Source: Tectiglobus sp965247245 (lineage in GTDB: Bacteria > Pseudomonadota > Alphaproteobacteria > Rhizobiales > Hyphomicrobiaceae). From it: DNA of 64,000 nt. Positions 8,881 to 18,161 of this stretch are shown here, piece after piece. The notes below the pieces were generated by a model. That model was not told where the DNA came from. It ran no database searches and was given only the letters and a program-made list of their open reading frames with translations. Each line of letters opens with the position of its first letter. Within the stretch, counting starts at the first letter, position 1. The stretch covers positions 868,001-932,000 of the forward strand of contig CBDFGV010000003.1 in assembly GCA_965247245.1 (NCBI GenBank). Reading direction: 5' to 3'. A program made the position numbers and the translations under genes.

Positions 8881-10344
8881 ATGACTTGGTTGGACTGGAC
8901 AATTGTCGCCGGTTACGGAGTGGTACTTCTTCTCCTCGGCCGGCTGGCTAGTCGTTCTTCGAACACTGAATCAGAATACTTCCTGGCTGGGCGAGAGACC
9001 GGTCGATTTCCCGTTGCTGCTTCTACCTGGGCTACAAAGCTATCTGCCTTGACCTTCATTGGCGTGCCGGGTGCTGCGATCTCAGGAAACTTCGCATATG
9101 TGCAACTCTGGTTCGGATCGTTCCTTGCCGCATACTTTGTAGCAACGCTACTGATACCTGAGTTCTACCGGCTCAAAGTGCCGACGATCTATTCATATCT
9201 TGGATTGCGCATAGGGCCTTGGTCACAGATGAGCGGCGCACTGGTCTTTATTGTTAGCCGGTGCCTGGCCAGCGCAGTTCGGCTTGCAGGCTGCGCAATT
9301 GCGGTATCCGTATTCTTTGATATGGGCTTGATCCAATCAATAATCGCTATCTCTGCTGTTGCCACCGTATACGTGCTTGTCGGTGGATTGCGAGCCGTGA
9401 TTTGGACAGATGTGCTGCAGCTTGCTCTGTTCCTTATCGGGGCCTGTACGGCCATTCTATTTGTGGCCATCAAACTCCCGGGTGGGTTCTCAGAAATCGT
9501 CCAGACCGGAATGGCTGCGGACAAGTTTCAGATTTTCGATTTCAGTTTTGATATCGCTGACCCAGCGACTTTCTGGACTGGCAATATTTTCGCTTTCGTT
9601 CTCGGTCTCGCAACCGGCGGCGCCGATCAGGACATCGCGCAACGCGCGCTTGCATGCCGAAGTGCTGGTCAGGCGCGCTCTGCCTTGATATGGGCCGGTG
9701 CGGCAGATCTCGTCAGTACGTTTCTGTTCTTGTCCGTCGGTGTCGCGGTGTTTGCCTACTATCAGGCAATGCCGGACAGCGCAGCCACCGCACTGGCACA
9801 GGAAAACCGTCACGACTACATCTTCCCGCATTTTATACGGCATGAATTGCCCGCAGGCGTTCGCGGTATTCTAGTTGCGGGTCTCCTGGCTGCTGCGATG
9901 TCGTCACTTGATTCAGCCCTCAGTGGTTTATCTTCATCCGCCTATTTTGACTTTGCGAAACGCCAAGCTCTAACGGCAAAGCTCAATCTGGTTTGGACAC
10001 GCATTCTCGTCATTGCCTTCGCAATAATACTGGCGGTTGTCGCGATTGGCTTCGGGCACCAACCATCTATCCTTTGGTTTGGATTGAAAATCATGGGCTA
10101 TACGTACGGCGGACTTCTGGGTCTCTTCCTTGTCGCGCTCTTCCTGTCCCGCTTTGCTCACGATATTGCCAGTGTTGTTGCTGTCTTCAGCAGCATCGTC
10201 ATCGTTGTCGTGCTAACGCAATGGGGCGTCGGTTTCGGTACTGATCCGGTTCCATGGCCTTGGGCCGTGGTTATAGGCGCCACCTCAACCTGTCTCCTCG
10301 CACTATTTATCAGCATGCTTGGCCGACATACCTACCAGCGATGA
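8881..10344 (+). CDS. Sodium:solute symporter family (SSS) transporter
   Basis: A 487-residue polytopic inner-membrane transporter with about 13 predicted helices. Family features are visible: the early ASTWATKLSALTFIGVPG segment, the FYRLKVPTIYSYLGLRIG loop, ATGGADQDIAQRALA in the middle, and MSSLDSALSGLSS late in the protein, the conserved SSLDS motif of helix 8. SSS carriers import solutes (sugars, amino acids, acetate, vitamins) with sodium; the substrate here is unknown. It is close to sequences usually labelled SLC5-like. The following secreted protein begins 37 bases after its stop, so the two are likely co-transcribed. Confidence 0.9.
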   Translation: MTWLDWTIVAGYGVVLLLLGRLASRSSNTESEYFLAGRETGRFPVAASTWATKLSALTFIGVPGAAISGNFAYVQLWFGSFLAAYFVATLLIPEFYRLKVPTIYSYLGLRIGPWSQMSGALVFIVSRCLASAVRLAGCAIAVSVFFDMGLIQSIIAISAVATVYVLVGGLRAVIWTDVLQLALFLIGACTAILFVAIKLPGGFSEIVQTGMAADKFQIFDFSFDIADPATFWTGNIFAFVLGLATGGADQDIAQRALACRSAGQARSALIWAGAADLVSTFLFLSVGVAVFAYYQAMPDSAATALAQENRHDYIFPHFIRHELPAGVRGILVAGLLAAAMSSLDSALSGLSSSAYFDFAKRQALTAKLNLVWTRILVIAFAIILAVVAIGFGHQPSILWFGLKIMGYTYGGLLGLFLVALFLSRFAHDIASVVAVFSSIVIVVVLTQWGVGFGTDPVPWPWAVVIGATSTCLLALFISMLGRHTYQR

Positions 10345-10381
10345 GCCGCTTCCCAACATCTTGAGAAACCAGACCAGACAT

Positions 10382-11293
10382 ATGAAAAGCGCAAGTATGA
10401 AGACGACCTACACTGGTATAGCAACCACAGCCCTACTCGTATTGTTCAGCTTCACGAAAACTTCTGAAGCACAAACAGGTTTTCAGAGTCAGCCATTGCT
10501 ATTGGCCAATGCCCCGCAATGTGCGGTGCAGCCGCAAGGGCGCCTGAGGATTGACGAGAGGACTGCAGCAAAGGTTGGACGGCAGGTGTGGCTCAACGAA
10601 ACAGGGGGCAAACGTGAGATGATCACAGCTTGGAATGCCTCCGAGGATTTTGCCTCACTTGGCATAGGTCACTTCATATGGTTTTCCGCGGGGCTGCAAT
10701 CGCGCTTTGTGGAGAGCTTTCCGACAATGATGACGTTTCTGAGAGGGCGCGGTGCCACTCTGCCAAAGTGGCTCGACAAATCGAACATTCCACCTTCCCC
10801 TTGGAAGACCAAGGCACAGTTTCAACGAGATTTCTATAAGCCACGACTAAGCGAGTTGAGGGACTTTCTTCTTAGGACGAAAGACATCCAGGCACAGTTT
10901 CTCGTCCGCCGGCTCGAAAGTGCTCTACCGAAGCTTCTCGCCGCGCTCAGCCTCCCGCGTGAACGCATCCGCGTCAGGTGCCAATTCTATAGAGTGGTCA
11001 GATCATCACCTGATCTCTATCCGCTCATTGACTACGTCAACTTCAAAGGCGAAGGCGTGGAAAGTCGTGAGACGTTTCCGAACAAGAAGACTGGGAAGCC
11101 AGAAGGGTGGGGCTTGAAACATGTGTTGCTTGCCATGAAAGAAACCACGGGTGGTTCCTCACAGGTCCTGCACGCCTTTTCTGATGCAGCCCGACTTGTA
11201 TTACTAAGGCGGATTTCAAACAATCCAAGAGATCAGCGCTGGCGCAAGGGCTGGCTGGCCAGAGTCAAGACTTATCGATATCCACTACGTTGA
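10382..11293 (+). CDS. Secreted protein of unknown function
   Basis: An exported protein of 303 residues from the ATG at 10382; an ATG at 10397 is an alternative. A signal peptide is clear (IATTALLVLFSFT, with likely cleavage near SEA-QTG). The mature part contains VWLNETGGKREMITAWN, FASLGIGHFIWF and a conserved late segment, IDYVNFKGEGV...WGLKHVLLAM. I have a general impression of such proteins in many proteobacteria without a known role. The Glu/Asp-rich, lysozyme-like pacing (NETGG, GIGHF) might suggest a periplasmic hydrolase, but this is speculative. It follows the symporter in the same direction. Confidence 0.7.
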   Translation: MKSASMKTTYTGIATTALLVLFSFTKTSEAQTGFQSQPLLLANAPQCAVQPQGRLRIDERTAAKVGRQVWLNETGGKREMITAWNASEDFASLGIGHFIWFSAGLQSRFVESFPTMMTFLRGRGATLPKWLDKSNIPPSPWKTKAQFQRDFYKPRLSELRDFLLRTKDIQAQFLVRRLESALPKLLAALSLPRERIRVRCQFYRVVRSSPDLYPLIDYVNFKGEGVESRETFPNKKTGKPEGWGLKHVLLAMKETTGGSSQVLHAFSDAARLVLLRRISNNPRDQRWRKGWLARVKTYRYPLR

Positions 11294-11488
11294 TGCCATC
11301 AATCAAACTAAGCGCGCCGAAACAGGCATAAACAAATTTGGAACTATAGCTGCTAGCCAATTTACGAATGGATAGCTGACACTATCCGCCAGCCACGATA
11401 CTATTCTGCCAAGCATCACGACGCCCTCGTATCGAAGACAGCGAGGTCAGTTAGAGCGATCCCCACTATAAGCAACTCGGATAAAGAG

Positions 11489-12607
11489 ATGGCCACGCAA
11501 GCCAAAACAATTGAAATCAAGGTTGATGGACGGATCCTCCCTGTTCGGGCAAGTCTGTCGGACGCGCTCGACGAAGCATGGCTGCGCCTGTCCAAGCCAG
11601 GCACTTGGTGGAGCGGCGAAGAACGTGTGGCGATTGCTGCAGAAGTCCGCAGCGCCGAAACATGCTTGCTATGCAAACAACGAAAAGCATCGGTCACTCC
11701 CTACGCCATCGTAGGCACCCACCAGTCCAACAATCAGTTACCCGAACCAGTTGTTGAAGCCATTCATCGTTTGAAGACAGACGCTGGACGCATTACCGAA
11801 ACCTGGGTCCGCAGCATGGTCGCGGACGCGCTGACGGAAGAGCAGTACGTTGAGATCATCTCGATTACCGCAATTGTGACAGCAGTCGATACATTCGATG
11901 ATGCGATTGGGCAGCCGCGCAGACCATTGCCGGAAGCAATGCCGGGCCGAGCAACTCAGATACGTCCCGTCCAAGCCAAACGCGACCTGGCATGGGTCGC
12001 CACACTTGCACCGGATGATATCCCACCGGGAGACTTAAATCCGTTTGCCGTTCATGGAGACAAGAATATCCATCGCGGCCTAAGCCTGGTCCCGCAGGAA
12101 GTGATGAACTTTTTCGATCTCGACGTCGAACTCTATCTTCGCGATCAGGAGATACGCGACTTCGAAGTTGAATACCGTGCCATCAGCCATGCACAAATTG
12201 AGTTGATCGCCGCCCGAGCTTCAGCCATCAACGCGTGCTTCTATTGAACCACCAGTCACGCGGCACTGCTCCGTGAGAGCAGCAAGGTTACCGGTAATAG
12301 TTACGAACTGACCGATTTGGTGAGTGAACGGGTCCCCGAAAGCGGCGTAGCCGATGGTCCGGAGCTCATCAGATTTGTCGATGCTGTCTTACAGGATGAT
12401 CCAGCGAAACGGGAGCTGGCACGACGTGACGTCCTTACCGCTATCGGGCCGGCCGGATTTGTAGATACGTGCGCAACCATTGCCTCCTTCAATGCTGTAG
12501 TCAAAATTGCAGACAGCACAGGAATCCCGTTGGAAGACGATAAAGCTGCGCGCACCGAAGCCTTGCGCGCCGAGCTTGGGATCAATGCGCTACACCAAAA
12601 GATTTGA
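11489..12607 (+). CDS. AhpD-like alkylhydroperoxidase-related selenoprotein (TGA = Sec253)
   Basis: One 372-residue gene read through an in-frame TGA at 12245-12247. Upstream residues end in NACFY and the frame continues without another stop as TTSHAALLRE until 12607. The motif becomes E238-x11-C250-x2-U253-x3-H257. It superimposes exactly on the catalytic E-x11-C-x2-C-x3-H of AhpD (Glu118, Cys130, Cys133, His137 of the Mycobacterium tuberculosis enzyme), with selenocysteine replacing the second, resolving-side cysteine. The half after the TGA holds the expected AhpD helices (TIASFNAVVKIADSTGIPL). A SECIS-like hairpin lies 18 bases downstream of the TGA. An N-terminal domain carries its own C59-LL-C62 pair, so the protein looks like a tandem redox protein. 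The likely role is thiol/selenol-dependent peroxide or carboxymuconolactone-type chemistry. The Sec machinery (selA, selB, selD, tRNA-Sec) is not in the window. The alternative, a nonsense mutation, would have to hit the catalytic cysteine by chance. Confidence 0.93.
12266..12282 (+). promoter_or_regulatory. SECIS-like hairpin
   Basis: A perfect 6-bp stem (CTGCTC at 12266-12271, GAGCAG at 12277-12282) closes a five-base loop, CGTGA. The loop begins 25 bases after the TGA and has a G in its second position. Bacterial SECIS elements lie within the coding region directly downstream of UGA, with an apical loop about 16-37 bases away and a G among the first loop bases; this hairpin meets those rules. 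It also encodes LLRESS of the selenoprotein, as expected for a bacterial SECIS. Confidence 0.8.
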
Positions 12608-12717
12608 TCTGCGATGAAATTCAACACCCCGTGCTGGTTACAATGGGCAACGTGATGTTCTAGCATCCAACTGCTTGATGACTGCGTTGCAAACATATCG
12701 TCGGGGATCGCAGACTT

Positions 12718-14754
12718 ATGCCCAAAGTACTCGGAGTTGACGTTGGTGGAACATTCACTGACTTCTTCCTGATCGATGATCAAACTGGTGAGACCTGGGT
12801 CCACAAAGTAAATTCAACACCGGACGATCCGTCACGTGCAATTCTAAGTGGCATCGACGCTCTTGCACCGCTCATGTCTGACGGTCTTGCATTCCTGGCT
12901 CATGGCACAACGGTGGCAACCAATGCATTGATCCAACGCCGCGGGGGCAAGGTCGCCTTAATCACCACCGCGGGTTTTCGAGATCTTCTAGAGATTGGAC
13001 GTCAGACACGACCAAAAATCTACGATCTCAAGGCCGATAATCCTGAGCCGCTCGTGCCGCGTCAGCGACGCTTTGAGATTGTTGAGAGGATCGATGCAAA
13101 AGGTGACATCGACACACCGCTTGATGAATCACAGATACCAGGCTTGATTGAAGAGATCAGAGACAGTGAAGCGGAAAGTGTTGCCATCTGCTTCCTTTTT
13201 TCTTTCCTCAACCCTCACCACGAGCGGCTGGTTGGACAAGCTATTCGTGCGCAGCTCCCAGATATCGAGATATCTCTATCGTCGGACATCCAACCCGAAT
13301 TCCGTGAGTATGAGCGGCTGTCGACGACGGTCCTTAACGCCTACCTGCAACCGCTTGTCGGCCGCTACATGACAACTCTCGCAGGCGCTCTGGAGAAGAA
13401 GTCACTTGGGGCAAAAGTCGGCATCAGCCAATCATCTGGCGGTCTGATGAGCATCGATCGTGCGGCAGCAGTCCCCATACGGACAGCACTGTCCGGCCCC
13501 GCAGCCGGCGTGACAGGAGCAGTTGCCCTCAGCAAGTTGAGTGGACATCAGAACCTGATCACTTTCGACATGGGCGGAACCTCAACTGACGTTTGCCTGG
13601 TGAGCAATGGACAGGCGGAAATGGCCTATGCACGCAATGTTGCAGAATTCCCAGTACGTCTGGCAATGCTAGACATTCATACCGTCGGCGCTGGCGGTGG
13701 CTCCATCGCATTTGTTGACAAGGACGGCCTCTTGAAAGTTGGACCCCGCAGCGCCGGAGCAGCACCAGGCCCGGCATGCTACGGCCAGGGTGGGACCGAG
13801 CCAACGGTCACCGATGCCAATCTCGTACTCGGGCGCCTACTGGCCCAACTGGTCGGTGGCGAAATGCGTCTGGACATTGCGCAAGCTGAAACAGCCATCA
13901 AGAACTTGGGCCAGAAGCTGGGTTTAAACCTGATGGAAACTGCCCATGGCATTGTCCGCATCGTCAACTCAAACATGGTTCGCGCCATCCGGGCCGTATC
14001 GATCGAGCGAGGTTATGATCCGCGCTTGTTCACACTGGCTGCATTTGGTGGAGCAGGCGCGTTGCATGCTGTTGAGGTCGCACGAGAGTTGGATATGCCA
14101 TCCATTCTCATCCCGCCTGCACCCGGCATATTGTGTGCCGAGGGCGTCGCAGCGGCCGATCTCGAAGAAGCATTTGTTGCAACTTGCAGAACCCCGTTGA
14201 GTGGCTCTCTGGAGCTTGTGAGCACCAGCACCACGAAGCTGCTTCAAGAGGCCAACGCCTGGTTCGAAACCGAACAGGTCGCAGCATCCCTGCGCAACAA
14301 GAGCATGGCATTCGACATGCGCTACATCGGACAGAACTTTGAGCTCACGGTCCCCAGGGACGAATTGGACGACAACTTCCTCGATCCAGCATCTTTGCGC
14401 GGTGACTTCCTAGCAGCTCATAAGACGAAGTATGGACATGCGGATCCAGAAGCAGCAATCGAGATTGTCAACGTGCGAGTCGTAGCGCGTCAGCTACGAC
14501 CGCCCACGCTTAGAAGTTCCCGCAGCAACGGGGAAGAGCCCCCCGCATCAGAGGCAACCGGTACCCACAACGTCTGGTTCAACGCTGATGAACCCCACGA
14601 ATCCGCAATCGTCGATCGCGCAACATTGCATGAAGGCACGACCATCGACACACCATCAGTAATTTCACAGTTCGATGCAACAACTCTGCTACCACCAGGA
14701 TACAGCCTCAGTGTTGTCTCCGGCGGCAGCCTGCTGATCGAGGCTCGCAAATGA
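12718..14754 (+). CDS. hyuA: Hydantoinase/oxoprolinase family protein, A subunit
   Basis: A 678-residue protein of the ATP-dependent N-methylhydantoinase A / 5-oxoprolinase alpha family. The N-terminal GVDVGGTFTDFFLID is the first phosphate-binding motif of the ASKHA (actin/hexokinase-like) fold. TFDMGGTSTDVCLV is the second, and AAFGGAGALHA lies in the C-terminal half. These enzymes use ATP to open cyclic amides (hydantoins, 5-oxoproline) or act in acetone/acetophenone carboxylation together with the B subunit. The B subunit gene overlaps by 4 bases (ATGA), so the two are made in a coupled way. The substrate cannot be told from sequence. The gene begins 110 bases after the selenoprotein and could share its transcript. 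Confidence 0.92.
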   Translation: MPKVLGVDVGGTFTDFFLIDDQTGETWVHKVNSTPDDPSRAILSGIDALAPLMSDGLAFLAHGTTVATNALIQRRGGKVALITTAGFRDLLEIGRQTRPKIYDLKADNPEPLVPRQRRFEIVERIDAKGDIDTPLDESQIPGLIEEIRDSEAESVAICFLFSFLNPHHERLVGQAIRAQLPDIEISLSSDIQPEFREYERLSTTVLNAYLQPLVGRYMTTLAGALEKKSLGAKVGISQSSGGLMSIDRAAAVPIRTALSGPAAGVTGAVALSKLSGHQNLITFDMGGTSTDVCLVSNGQAEMAYARNVAEFPVRLAMLDIHTVGAGGGSIAFVDKDGLLKVGPRSAGAAPGPACYGQGGTEPTVTDANLVLGRLLAQLVGGEMRLDIAQAETAIKNLGQKLGLNLMETAHGIVRIVNSNMVRAIRAVSIERGYDPRLFTLAAFGGAGALHAVEVARELDMPSILIPPAPGILCAEGVAAADLEEAFVATCRTPLSGSLELVSTSTTKLLQEANAWFETEQVAASLRNKSMAFDMRYIGQNFELTVPRDELDDNFLDPASLRGDFLAAHKTKYGHADPEAAIEIVNVRVVARQLRPPTLRSSRSNGEEPPASEATGTHNVWFNADEPHESAIVDRATLHEGTTIDTPSVISQFDATTLLPPGYSLSVVSGGSLLIEARK

Positions 14755-16451
14755 CCGAAGCTGGAAGCCAACAAACAACTGCAGCCGGAAGCCTCGATCC
14801 CATAACACTGGAGATCGTGTGGAACGGACTGCGCTCCATCAACGATGAGACCTGGATAACTATCCAGAAAAGCGCCTTTTCGACTAACATTAAGGAGAGG
14901 CACGATCACTCGACGGCCATCGCCGATGCCGCCGGGCGTCTGGTTGCACAGGCAGAATGGTCATTGCCTATTCATCTCGCTTCGATGCTCGGACTGCTTG
15001 ACATTTTAATCGAAAAGTATGGTGGCGATATTCACGAAGGTGACATCTTCATCGCCAATGACCCACACGTTGCAGGTGGTACACATTTGCCTGATCTGGC
15101 ACTCGTCAGTCCCGTCTTTGTCGACGGCAAACTCTCGGCATTTGTTGCCAACCTAGCGCACCATGCCGATGTCGGCGGCGCCGCTCAAGGGTCAATGTCC
15201 GGCGGCATGCGGGAGATCTGGCAGGAGGGACTTCGCATCCCTGTGATGCGTCTTTACAGCCGCGATAAACTGAACAGCGAAGTCATGGAGCTCTTGCTGC
15301 TAAATATGCGTCTGCCTGACGAGCGCCGCGGCGACCTCAACGCCCAGATTGCAGCTTGCCACCTAGGCGTCCAGCGTATGAAGACCTTGTTTGGCCAGTA
15401 TGGCAGCAGCACCGTGTCAACGGCATTTGCAGAAATCCTCGCGCGGACGGATCGGCGCATGAAGACTGCCATCGCCCAGATACCAGATGGCTCATATGCC
15501 TTCGAAGATGTCCTCGACGATGATGGATTAGATGCGAGAGACATTCGCTTCAAGCTGGATGTGCGCAAAACGGGTGAGCAGATTGTATTTGATTTTACAG
15601 GCACGGATCCGCAAGTCCCTGGCAATGTCAATTTGACTCTGAATGCCGTCCAATCTGCGGTGTGTTACGCGCTGAAGTCACTTCTCGACCCGGCCCTACC
15701 CAACAACCAGGCAGCCATCGATGCCATTGACATTATCGCGCCTGTAGGAAGCATCGCGAACTGTGTCACACCAGGAGCCGTCGCACTGCGCGCCAACACG
15801 TGTCAGCGCGTCGTTGACGTGATCATTGGCGCACTGGCCGACGTCCTTCCCGAACAAGCAATCGGCGCCGCCAACGGTGCCAATACGAGCATCGTATTTG
15901 CTGGGACGGACCCGAGCACTGGAAACCCTTACGTCTATCTTGAAACGCTCGGCGGCGGGATGGGCGCGCGTTCGGACAAAGACGGCAGAGACGGTGTGCA
16001 GGTCCACATCACGAACACCTCAAATCTCCCCATTGAGGCAATTGAGATGGAGTACCCTCTGCGCGTTGAGTCATATGGATTAGTCGAAGACTCAGGTGGC
16101 GCGGGCAGGCACCGAGGCGGCCTTGGATTACGTCGGGTTGTTCGACCCATCGGGCACGTTTGCGAGCTCAACGGAGTCGGTGAGCGGTTCCGTCATCAAC
16201 CGTGGGGGATCTTTGGTGGGAAGCCAGGGGCGAGCGGTCGCTTTCGGCTACGAGAAAGTGACGGCACAATTGATGAATTACCACCCAAAACAGGACGTCG
16301 TTGGTTAGCACCAGATCAAGCCGTTATTGTCGAGACACCTGGCGCCGGCGGTTATGGCCAACCGGCCGATCGTGCAGCAGAAGACCTCAAAATAGATCAA
16401 GCATCAGAAAAATTTTCAGACGAGTACATGCGACGACACTACAAAGAGTAG
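14751..16451 (+). CDS. hyuB: Hydantoinase/oxoprolinase family protein, B subunit
   Basis: A 566-residue HyuB-type subunit, of normal length. Typical segments are DPITLEIVWNGLRSI at the start, a central FIANDPHVAGGTHLPDLAL, the ...AHHADVGGAAQGSM motif with conserved His and Asp residues that are thought to bind metal, and GGGMGARSDKDGRDG near residue 400. It forms the partner of HyuA in an ATP-dependent amidohydrolase or carboxylase complex in the cytosol. The start overlaps the hyuA stop as ATGA. No third (gamma) carboxylase subunit follows, which favours a hydantoinase/oxoprolinase-type reaction over acetone carboxylation. Confidence 0.92.
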   Translation: MTEAGSQQTTAAGSLDPITLEIVWNGLRSINDETWITIQKSAFSTNIKERHDHSTAIADAAGRLVAQAEWSLPIHLASMLGLLDILIEKYGGDIHEGDIFIANDPHVAGGTHLPDLALVSPVFVDGKLSAFVANLAHHADVGGAAQGSMSGGMREIWQEGLRIPVMRLYSRDKLNSEVMELLLLNMRLPDERRGDLNAQIAACHLGVQRMKTLFGQYGSSTVSTAFAEILARTDRRMKTAIAQIPDGSYAFEDVLDDDGLDARDIRFKLDVRKTGEQIVFDFTGTDPQVPGNVNLTLNAVQSAVCYALKSLLDPALPNNQAAIDAIDIIAPVGSIANCVTPGAVALRANTCQRVVDVIIGALADVLPEQAIGAANGANTSIVFAGTDPSTGNPYVYLETLGGGMGARSDKDGRDGVQVHITNTSNLPIEAIEMEYPLRVESYGLVEDSGGAGRHRGGLGLRRVVRPIGHVCELNGVGERFRHQPWGIFGGKPGASGRFRLRESDGTIDELPPKTGRRWLAPDQAVIVETPGAGGYGQPADRAAEDLKIDQASEKFSDEYMRRHYKE

Positions 16452-16697
16452 GGTATCTCCAGCAGTTCCGTCAGATCGAGCATCCACTGTAGCTCTTCGG
16501 CTAAACCAGCGGGCTAGTGTTGTATCAACCTCTGCCGCATTGAACCAGCGCACCAAAACCAGGATGGCTCGAAAGCCACGAACTGTTCGCCCATCGCCTC
16601 TTCACGAAGTGACTACTTAGGGTGCCACCGAAAGCGGAGTACTGAGTGGTAGAGCCAAAGTTGGCGACGTCATTGCGTGCATGGACAGCGGCCGTGT

Positions 16698-17900
16698 CTA
16701 TTTCACTATGCCGCTCTCCACCAGGCGAGCAATCGCACTAGTTGAGTAACCCATCTCATCCAATATCTCAGCCGTGTGCTGGCCACGCTCAGGAGGTTCG
16801 AACTTAACCTGTGGCCCATCCTGATCACACTTGAATGCGGCAACTGCCGGTTTAAGTGAACCTCGCTTTGCGTGTTTTGACGAAAATTCTCCTACCACCG
16901 ACCGGCTAGCAACCTGCTCACTTGCCAGAGCCTCGTTGAGTGTTCGCACTCGCGCCGCAGGAAGATCCGCATCAATCAGCAACGCCTCCCATTCCTCGGC
17001 TGTCTTTGTCTTAAAGATATCGATCAGAATAGCCTCATCACGCTCGCGCCGTTTGGCCATATCCGTTGTACGAAGACCTTGCACTTCCATTGCCAGATCC
17101 GAACGACCGAGAACGCACCACAGTTTTGCGTACTGAGCCGGCGTGCAAGCACCGATCATCACGACATCGTCCGCAGTTACATAACCACCGTAGCCGGCAT
17201 AGGGCGCGCGGGCATATTGAGTGCGTCCCGGCGTTTTCTGTGTCGTATTTGTGTTGATCACACCGGATGTCATCAGCATCAAGGCAGCGTCAAGCATAGC
17301 AATGTCAATGTGCTGCCCCTTGCCCGTCCGCTCCCGGCGCAACAAGGCTGCCGAGATAGCAAATGCTGCTTGCGCACCCGTCCCGTAGTCCAGAACTGGT
17401 GGACCGATGAGAACAGCATCCCCATCGCTCGGTCCTGTTTGCAGCATCATGCCGGAATAGGCCTGGATCGTGTTGTCAAATGCTGCATGTTTACTCTTGG
17501 GACCGGTTTGACCAAAGCCCGTCAACGAACAATAGATAATGTCTGGCTTGATGGCGCGAATATCTTCATAGCCCAACCCAAGCGCAGCAAGCTTGCCTGC
17601 ACGATAGTTCTCAACAATCACATCGCTCGTCTTGGCTAGTGCCTTAAAAACCTCCCGGCCTTCCTCAGACTTGAGATCTAGAAGCATGGCCCGTTTGTTC
17701 GCCGCCTGCGATTGAAAATGCGTACCCATGTAGACATTGTTGAAATGCTCAACGGCACCGATCTCGCGGTTCATGTCGAGATGGTCAGGTCCCTCAATCT
17801 TGATGACATCAGCACCAAGAACGGCCAGCTGATAAGTCGAAAACGGACCGGCAAGAACGTGTGTGAGATCGAGAACACGGATTCCATCGAAGGCCTGCAT
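16698..17900 (-). CDS. CaiB/BaiF family (class III) CoA-transferase
   Basis: A 400-residue family III CoA-transferase, which moves CoA between carboxylic acids through an aspartyl anhydride. LDLTHVLAGPFSTYQLAVLGADVIKIE is the conserved N-terminal region, NKRAMLLDLKSEEGREV the next block, and SLTGFGQTGP the glycine-rich loop. The family's catalytic Asp is expected in the DAAL/LLDALL-like segment (IAMLDAALMLM). I prefer the ATG at 17900, which has GGGAG 6 bases upstream and begins directly with the conserved domain; a longer frame to 17984 would add 28 residues without any match. It is convergent with hyuB and may serve the same organic-acid catabolism. Confidence 0.9.
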   Translation of the reverse strand: MQAFDGIRVLDLTHVLAGPFSTYQLAVLGADVIKIEGPDHLDMNREIGAVEHFNNVYMGTHFQSQAANKRAMLLDLKSEEGREVFKALAKTSDVIVENYRAGKLAALGLGYEDIRAIKPDIIYCSLTGFGQTGPKSKHAAFDNTIQAYSGMMLQTGPSDGDAVLIGPPVLDYGTGAQAAFAISAALLRRERTGKGQHIDIAMLDAALMLMTSGVINTNTTQKTPGRTQYARAPYAGYGGYVTADDVVMIGACTPAQYAKLWCVLGRSDLAMEVQGLRTTDMAKRRERDEAILIDIFKTKTAEEWEALLIDADLPAARVRTLNEALASEQVASRSVVGEFSSKHAKRGSLKPAVAAFKCDQDGPQVKFEPPERGQHTAEILDEMGYSTSAIARLVESGIVK

Positions 17901-17990
17901 GATGCGCTCCCACAGTTGCAAACCCTGCGACGCTGACAAAACTATTGTGCCAAAGCAAGCCTGATTAGATCTTGATTGGCTCAATGCAAT

Positions 17991-18161
17991 TCAGGACCGC
18001 CTATCTTGGTCGCCCGGAGTGTCATCATCATCAAGCAGTATGCGGCTGGCTGCACCATCCATGTCTTCATATTGGCCATTGTTTAATGACCAGACGAAAG
18101 CACCAAGCCCCAGAAGGCCAAGGAACAGGGCAACAGGAATAAGGATAACTAGCTGGTTCAT
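17991..18161 (-). CDS. ccoS: cbb3-type cytochrome oxidase assembly protein CcoS
   Basis: A 56-residue protein with one N-terminal helix (VILIPVALFLGLLGLGAFVW) followed by SLNNGQYEDMDGAASRIL. This is the diagnostic CcoS pattern: a helix, W.. .GQ[FY][ED]D.....RIL, and an acidic tail. CcoS is needed for insertion of heme and copper into the cbb3 oxidase. Its ATG overlaps the ccoI stop by 4 bases (ATGA), which places it as the last gene of the assembly operon. It is too short for most gene finders, so it is easily missed. Confidence 0.93.
   Translation of the reverse strand: MNQLVILIPVALFLGLLGLGAFVWSLNNGQYEDMDGAASRILLDDDDTPGDQDRRS

Noticed and set aside
11489..12247. Treat the AhpD-like gene as two separate genes or a pseudogene broken by a nonsense mutation
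   Set aside because: The frame is the same on both sides, the TGA sits exactly at a catalytic cysteine, no other defect is present, and a SECIS-like hairpin follows. Selenocysteine explains all of this better.
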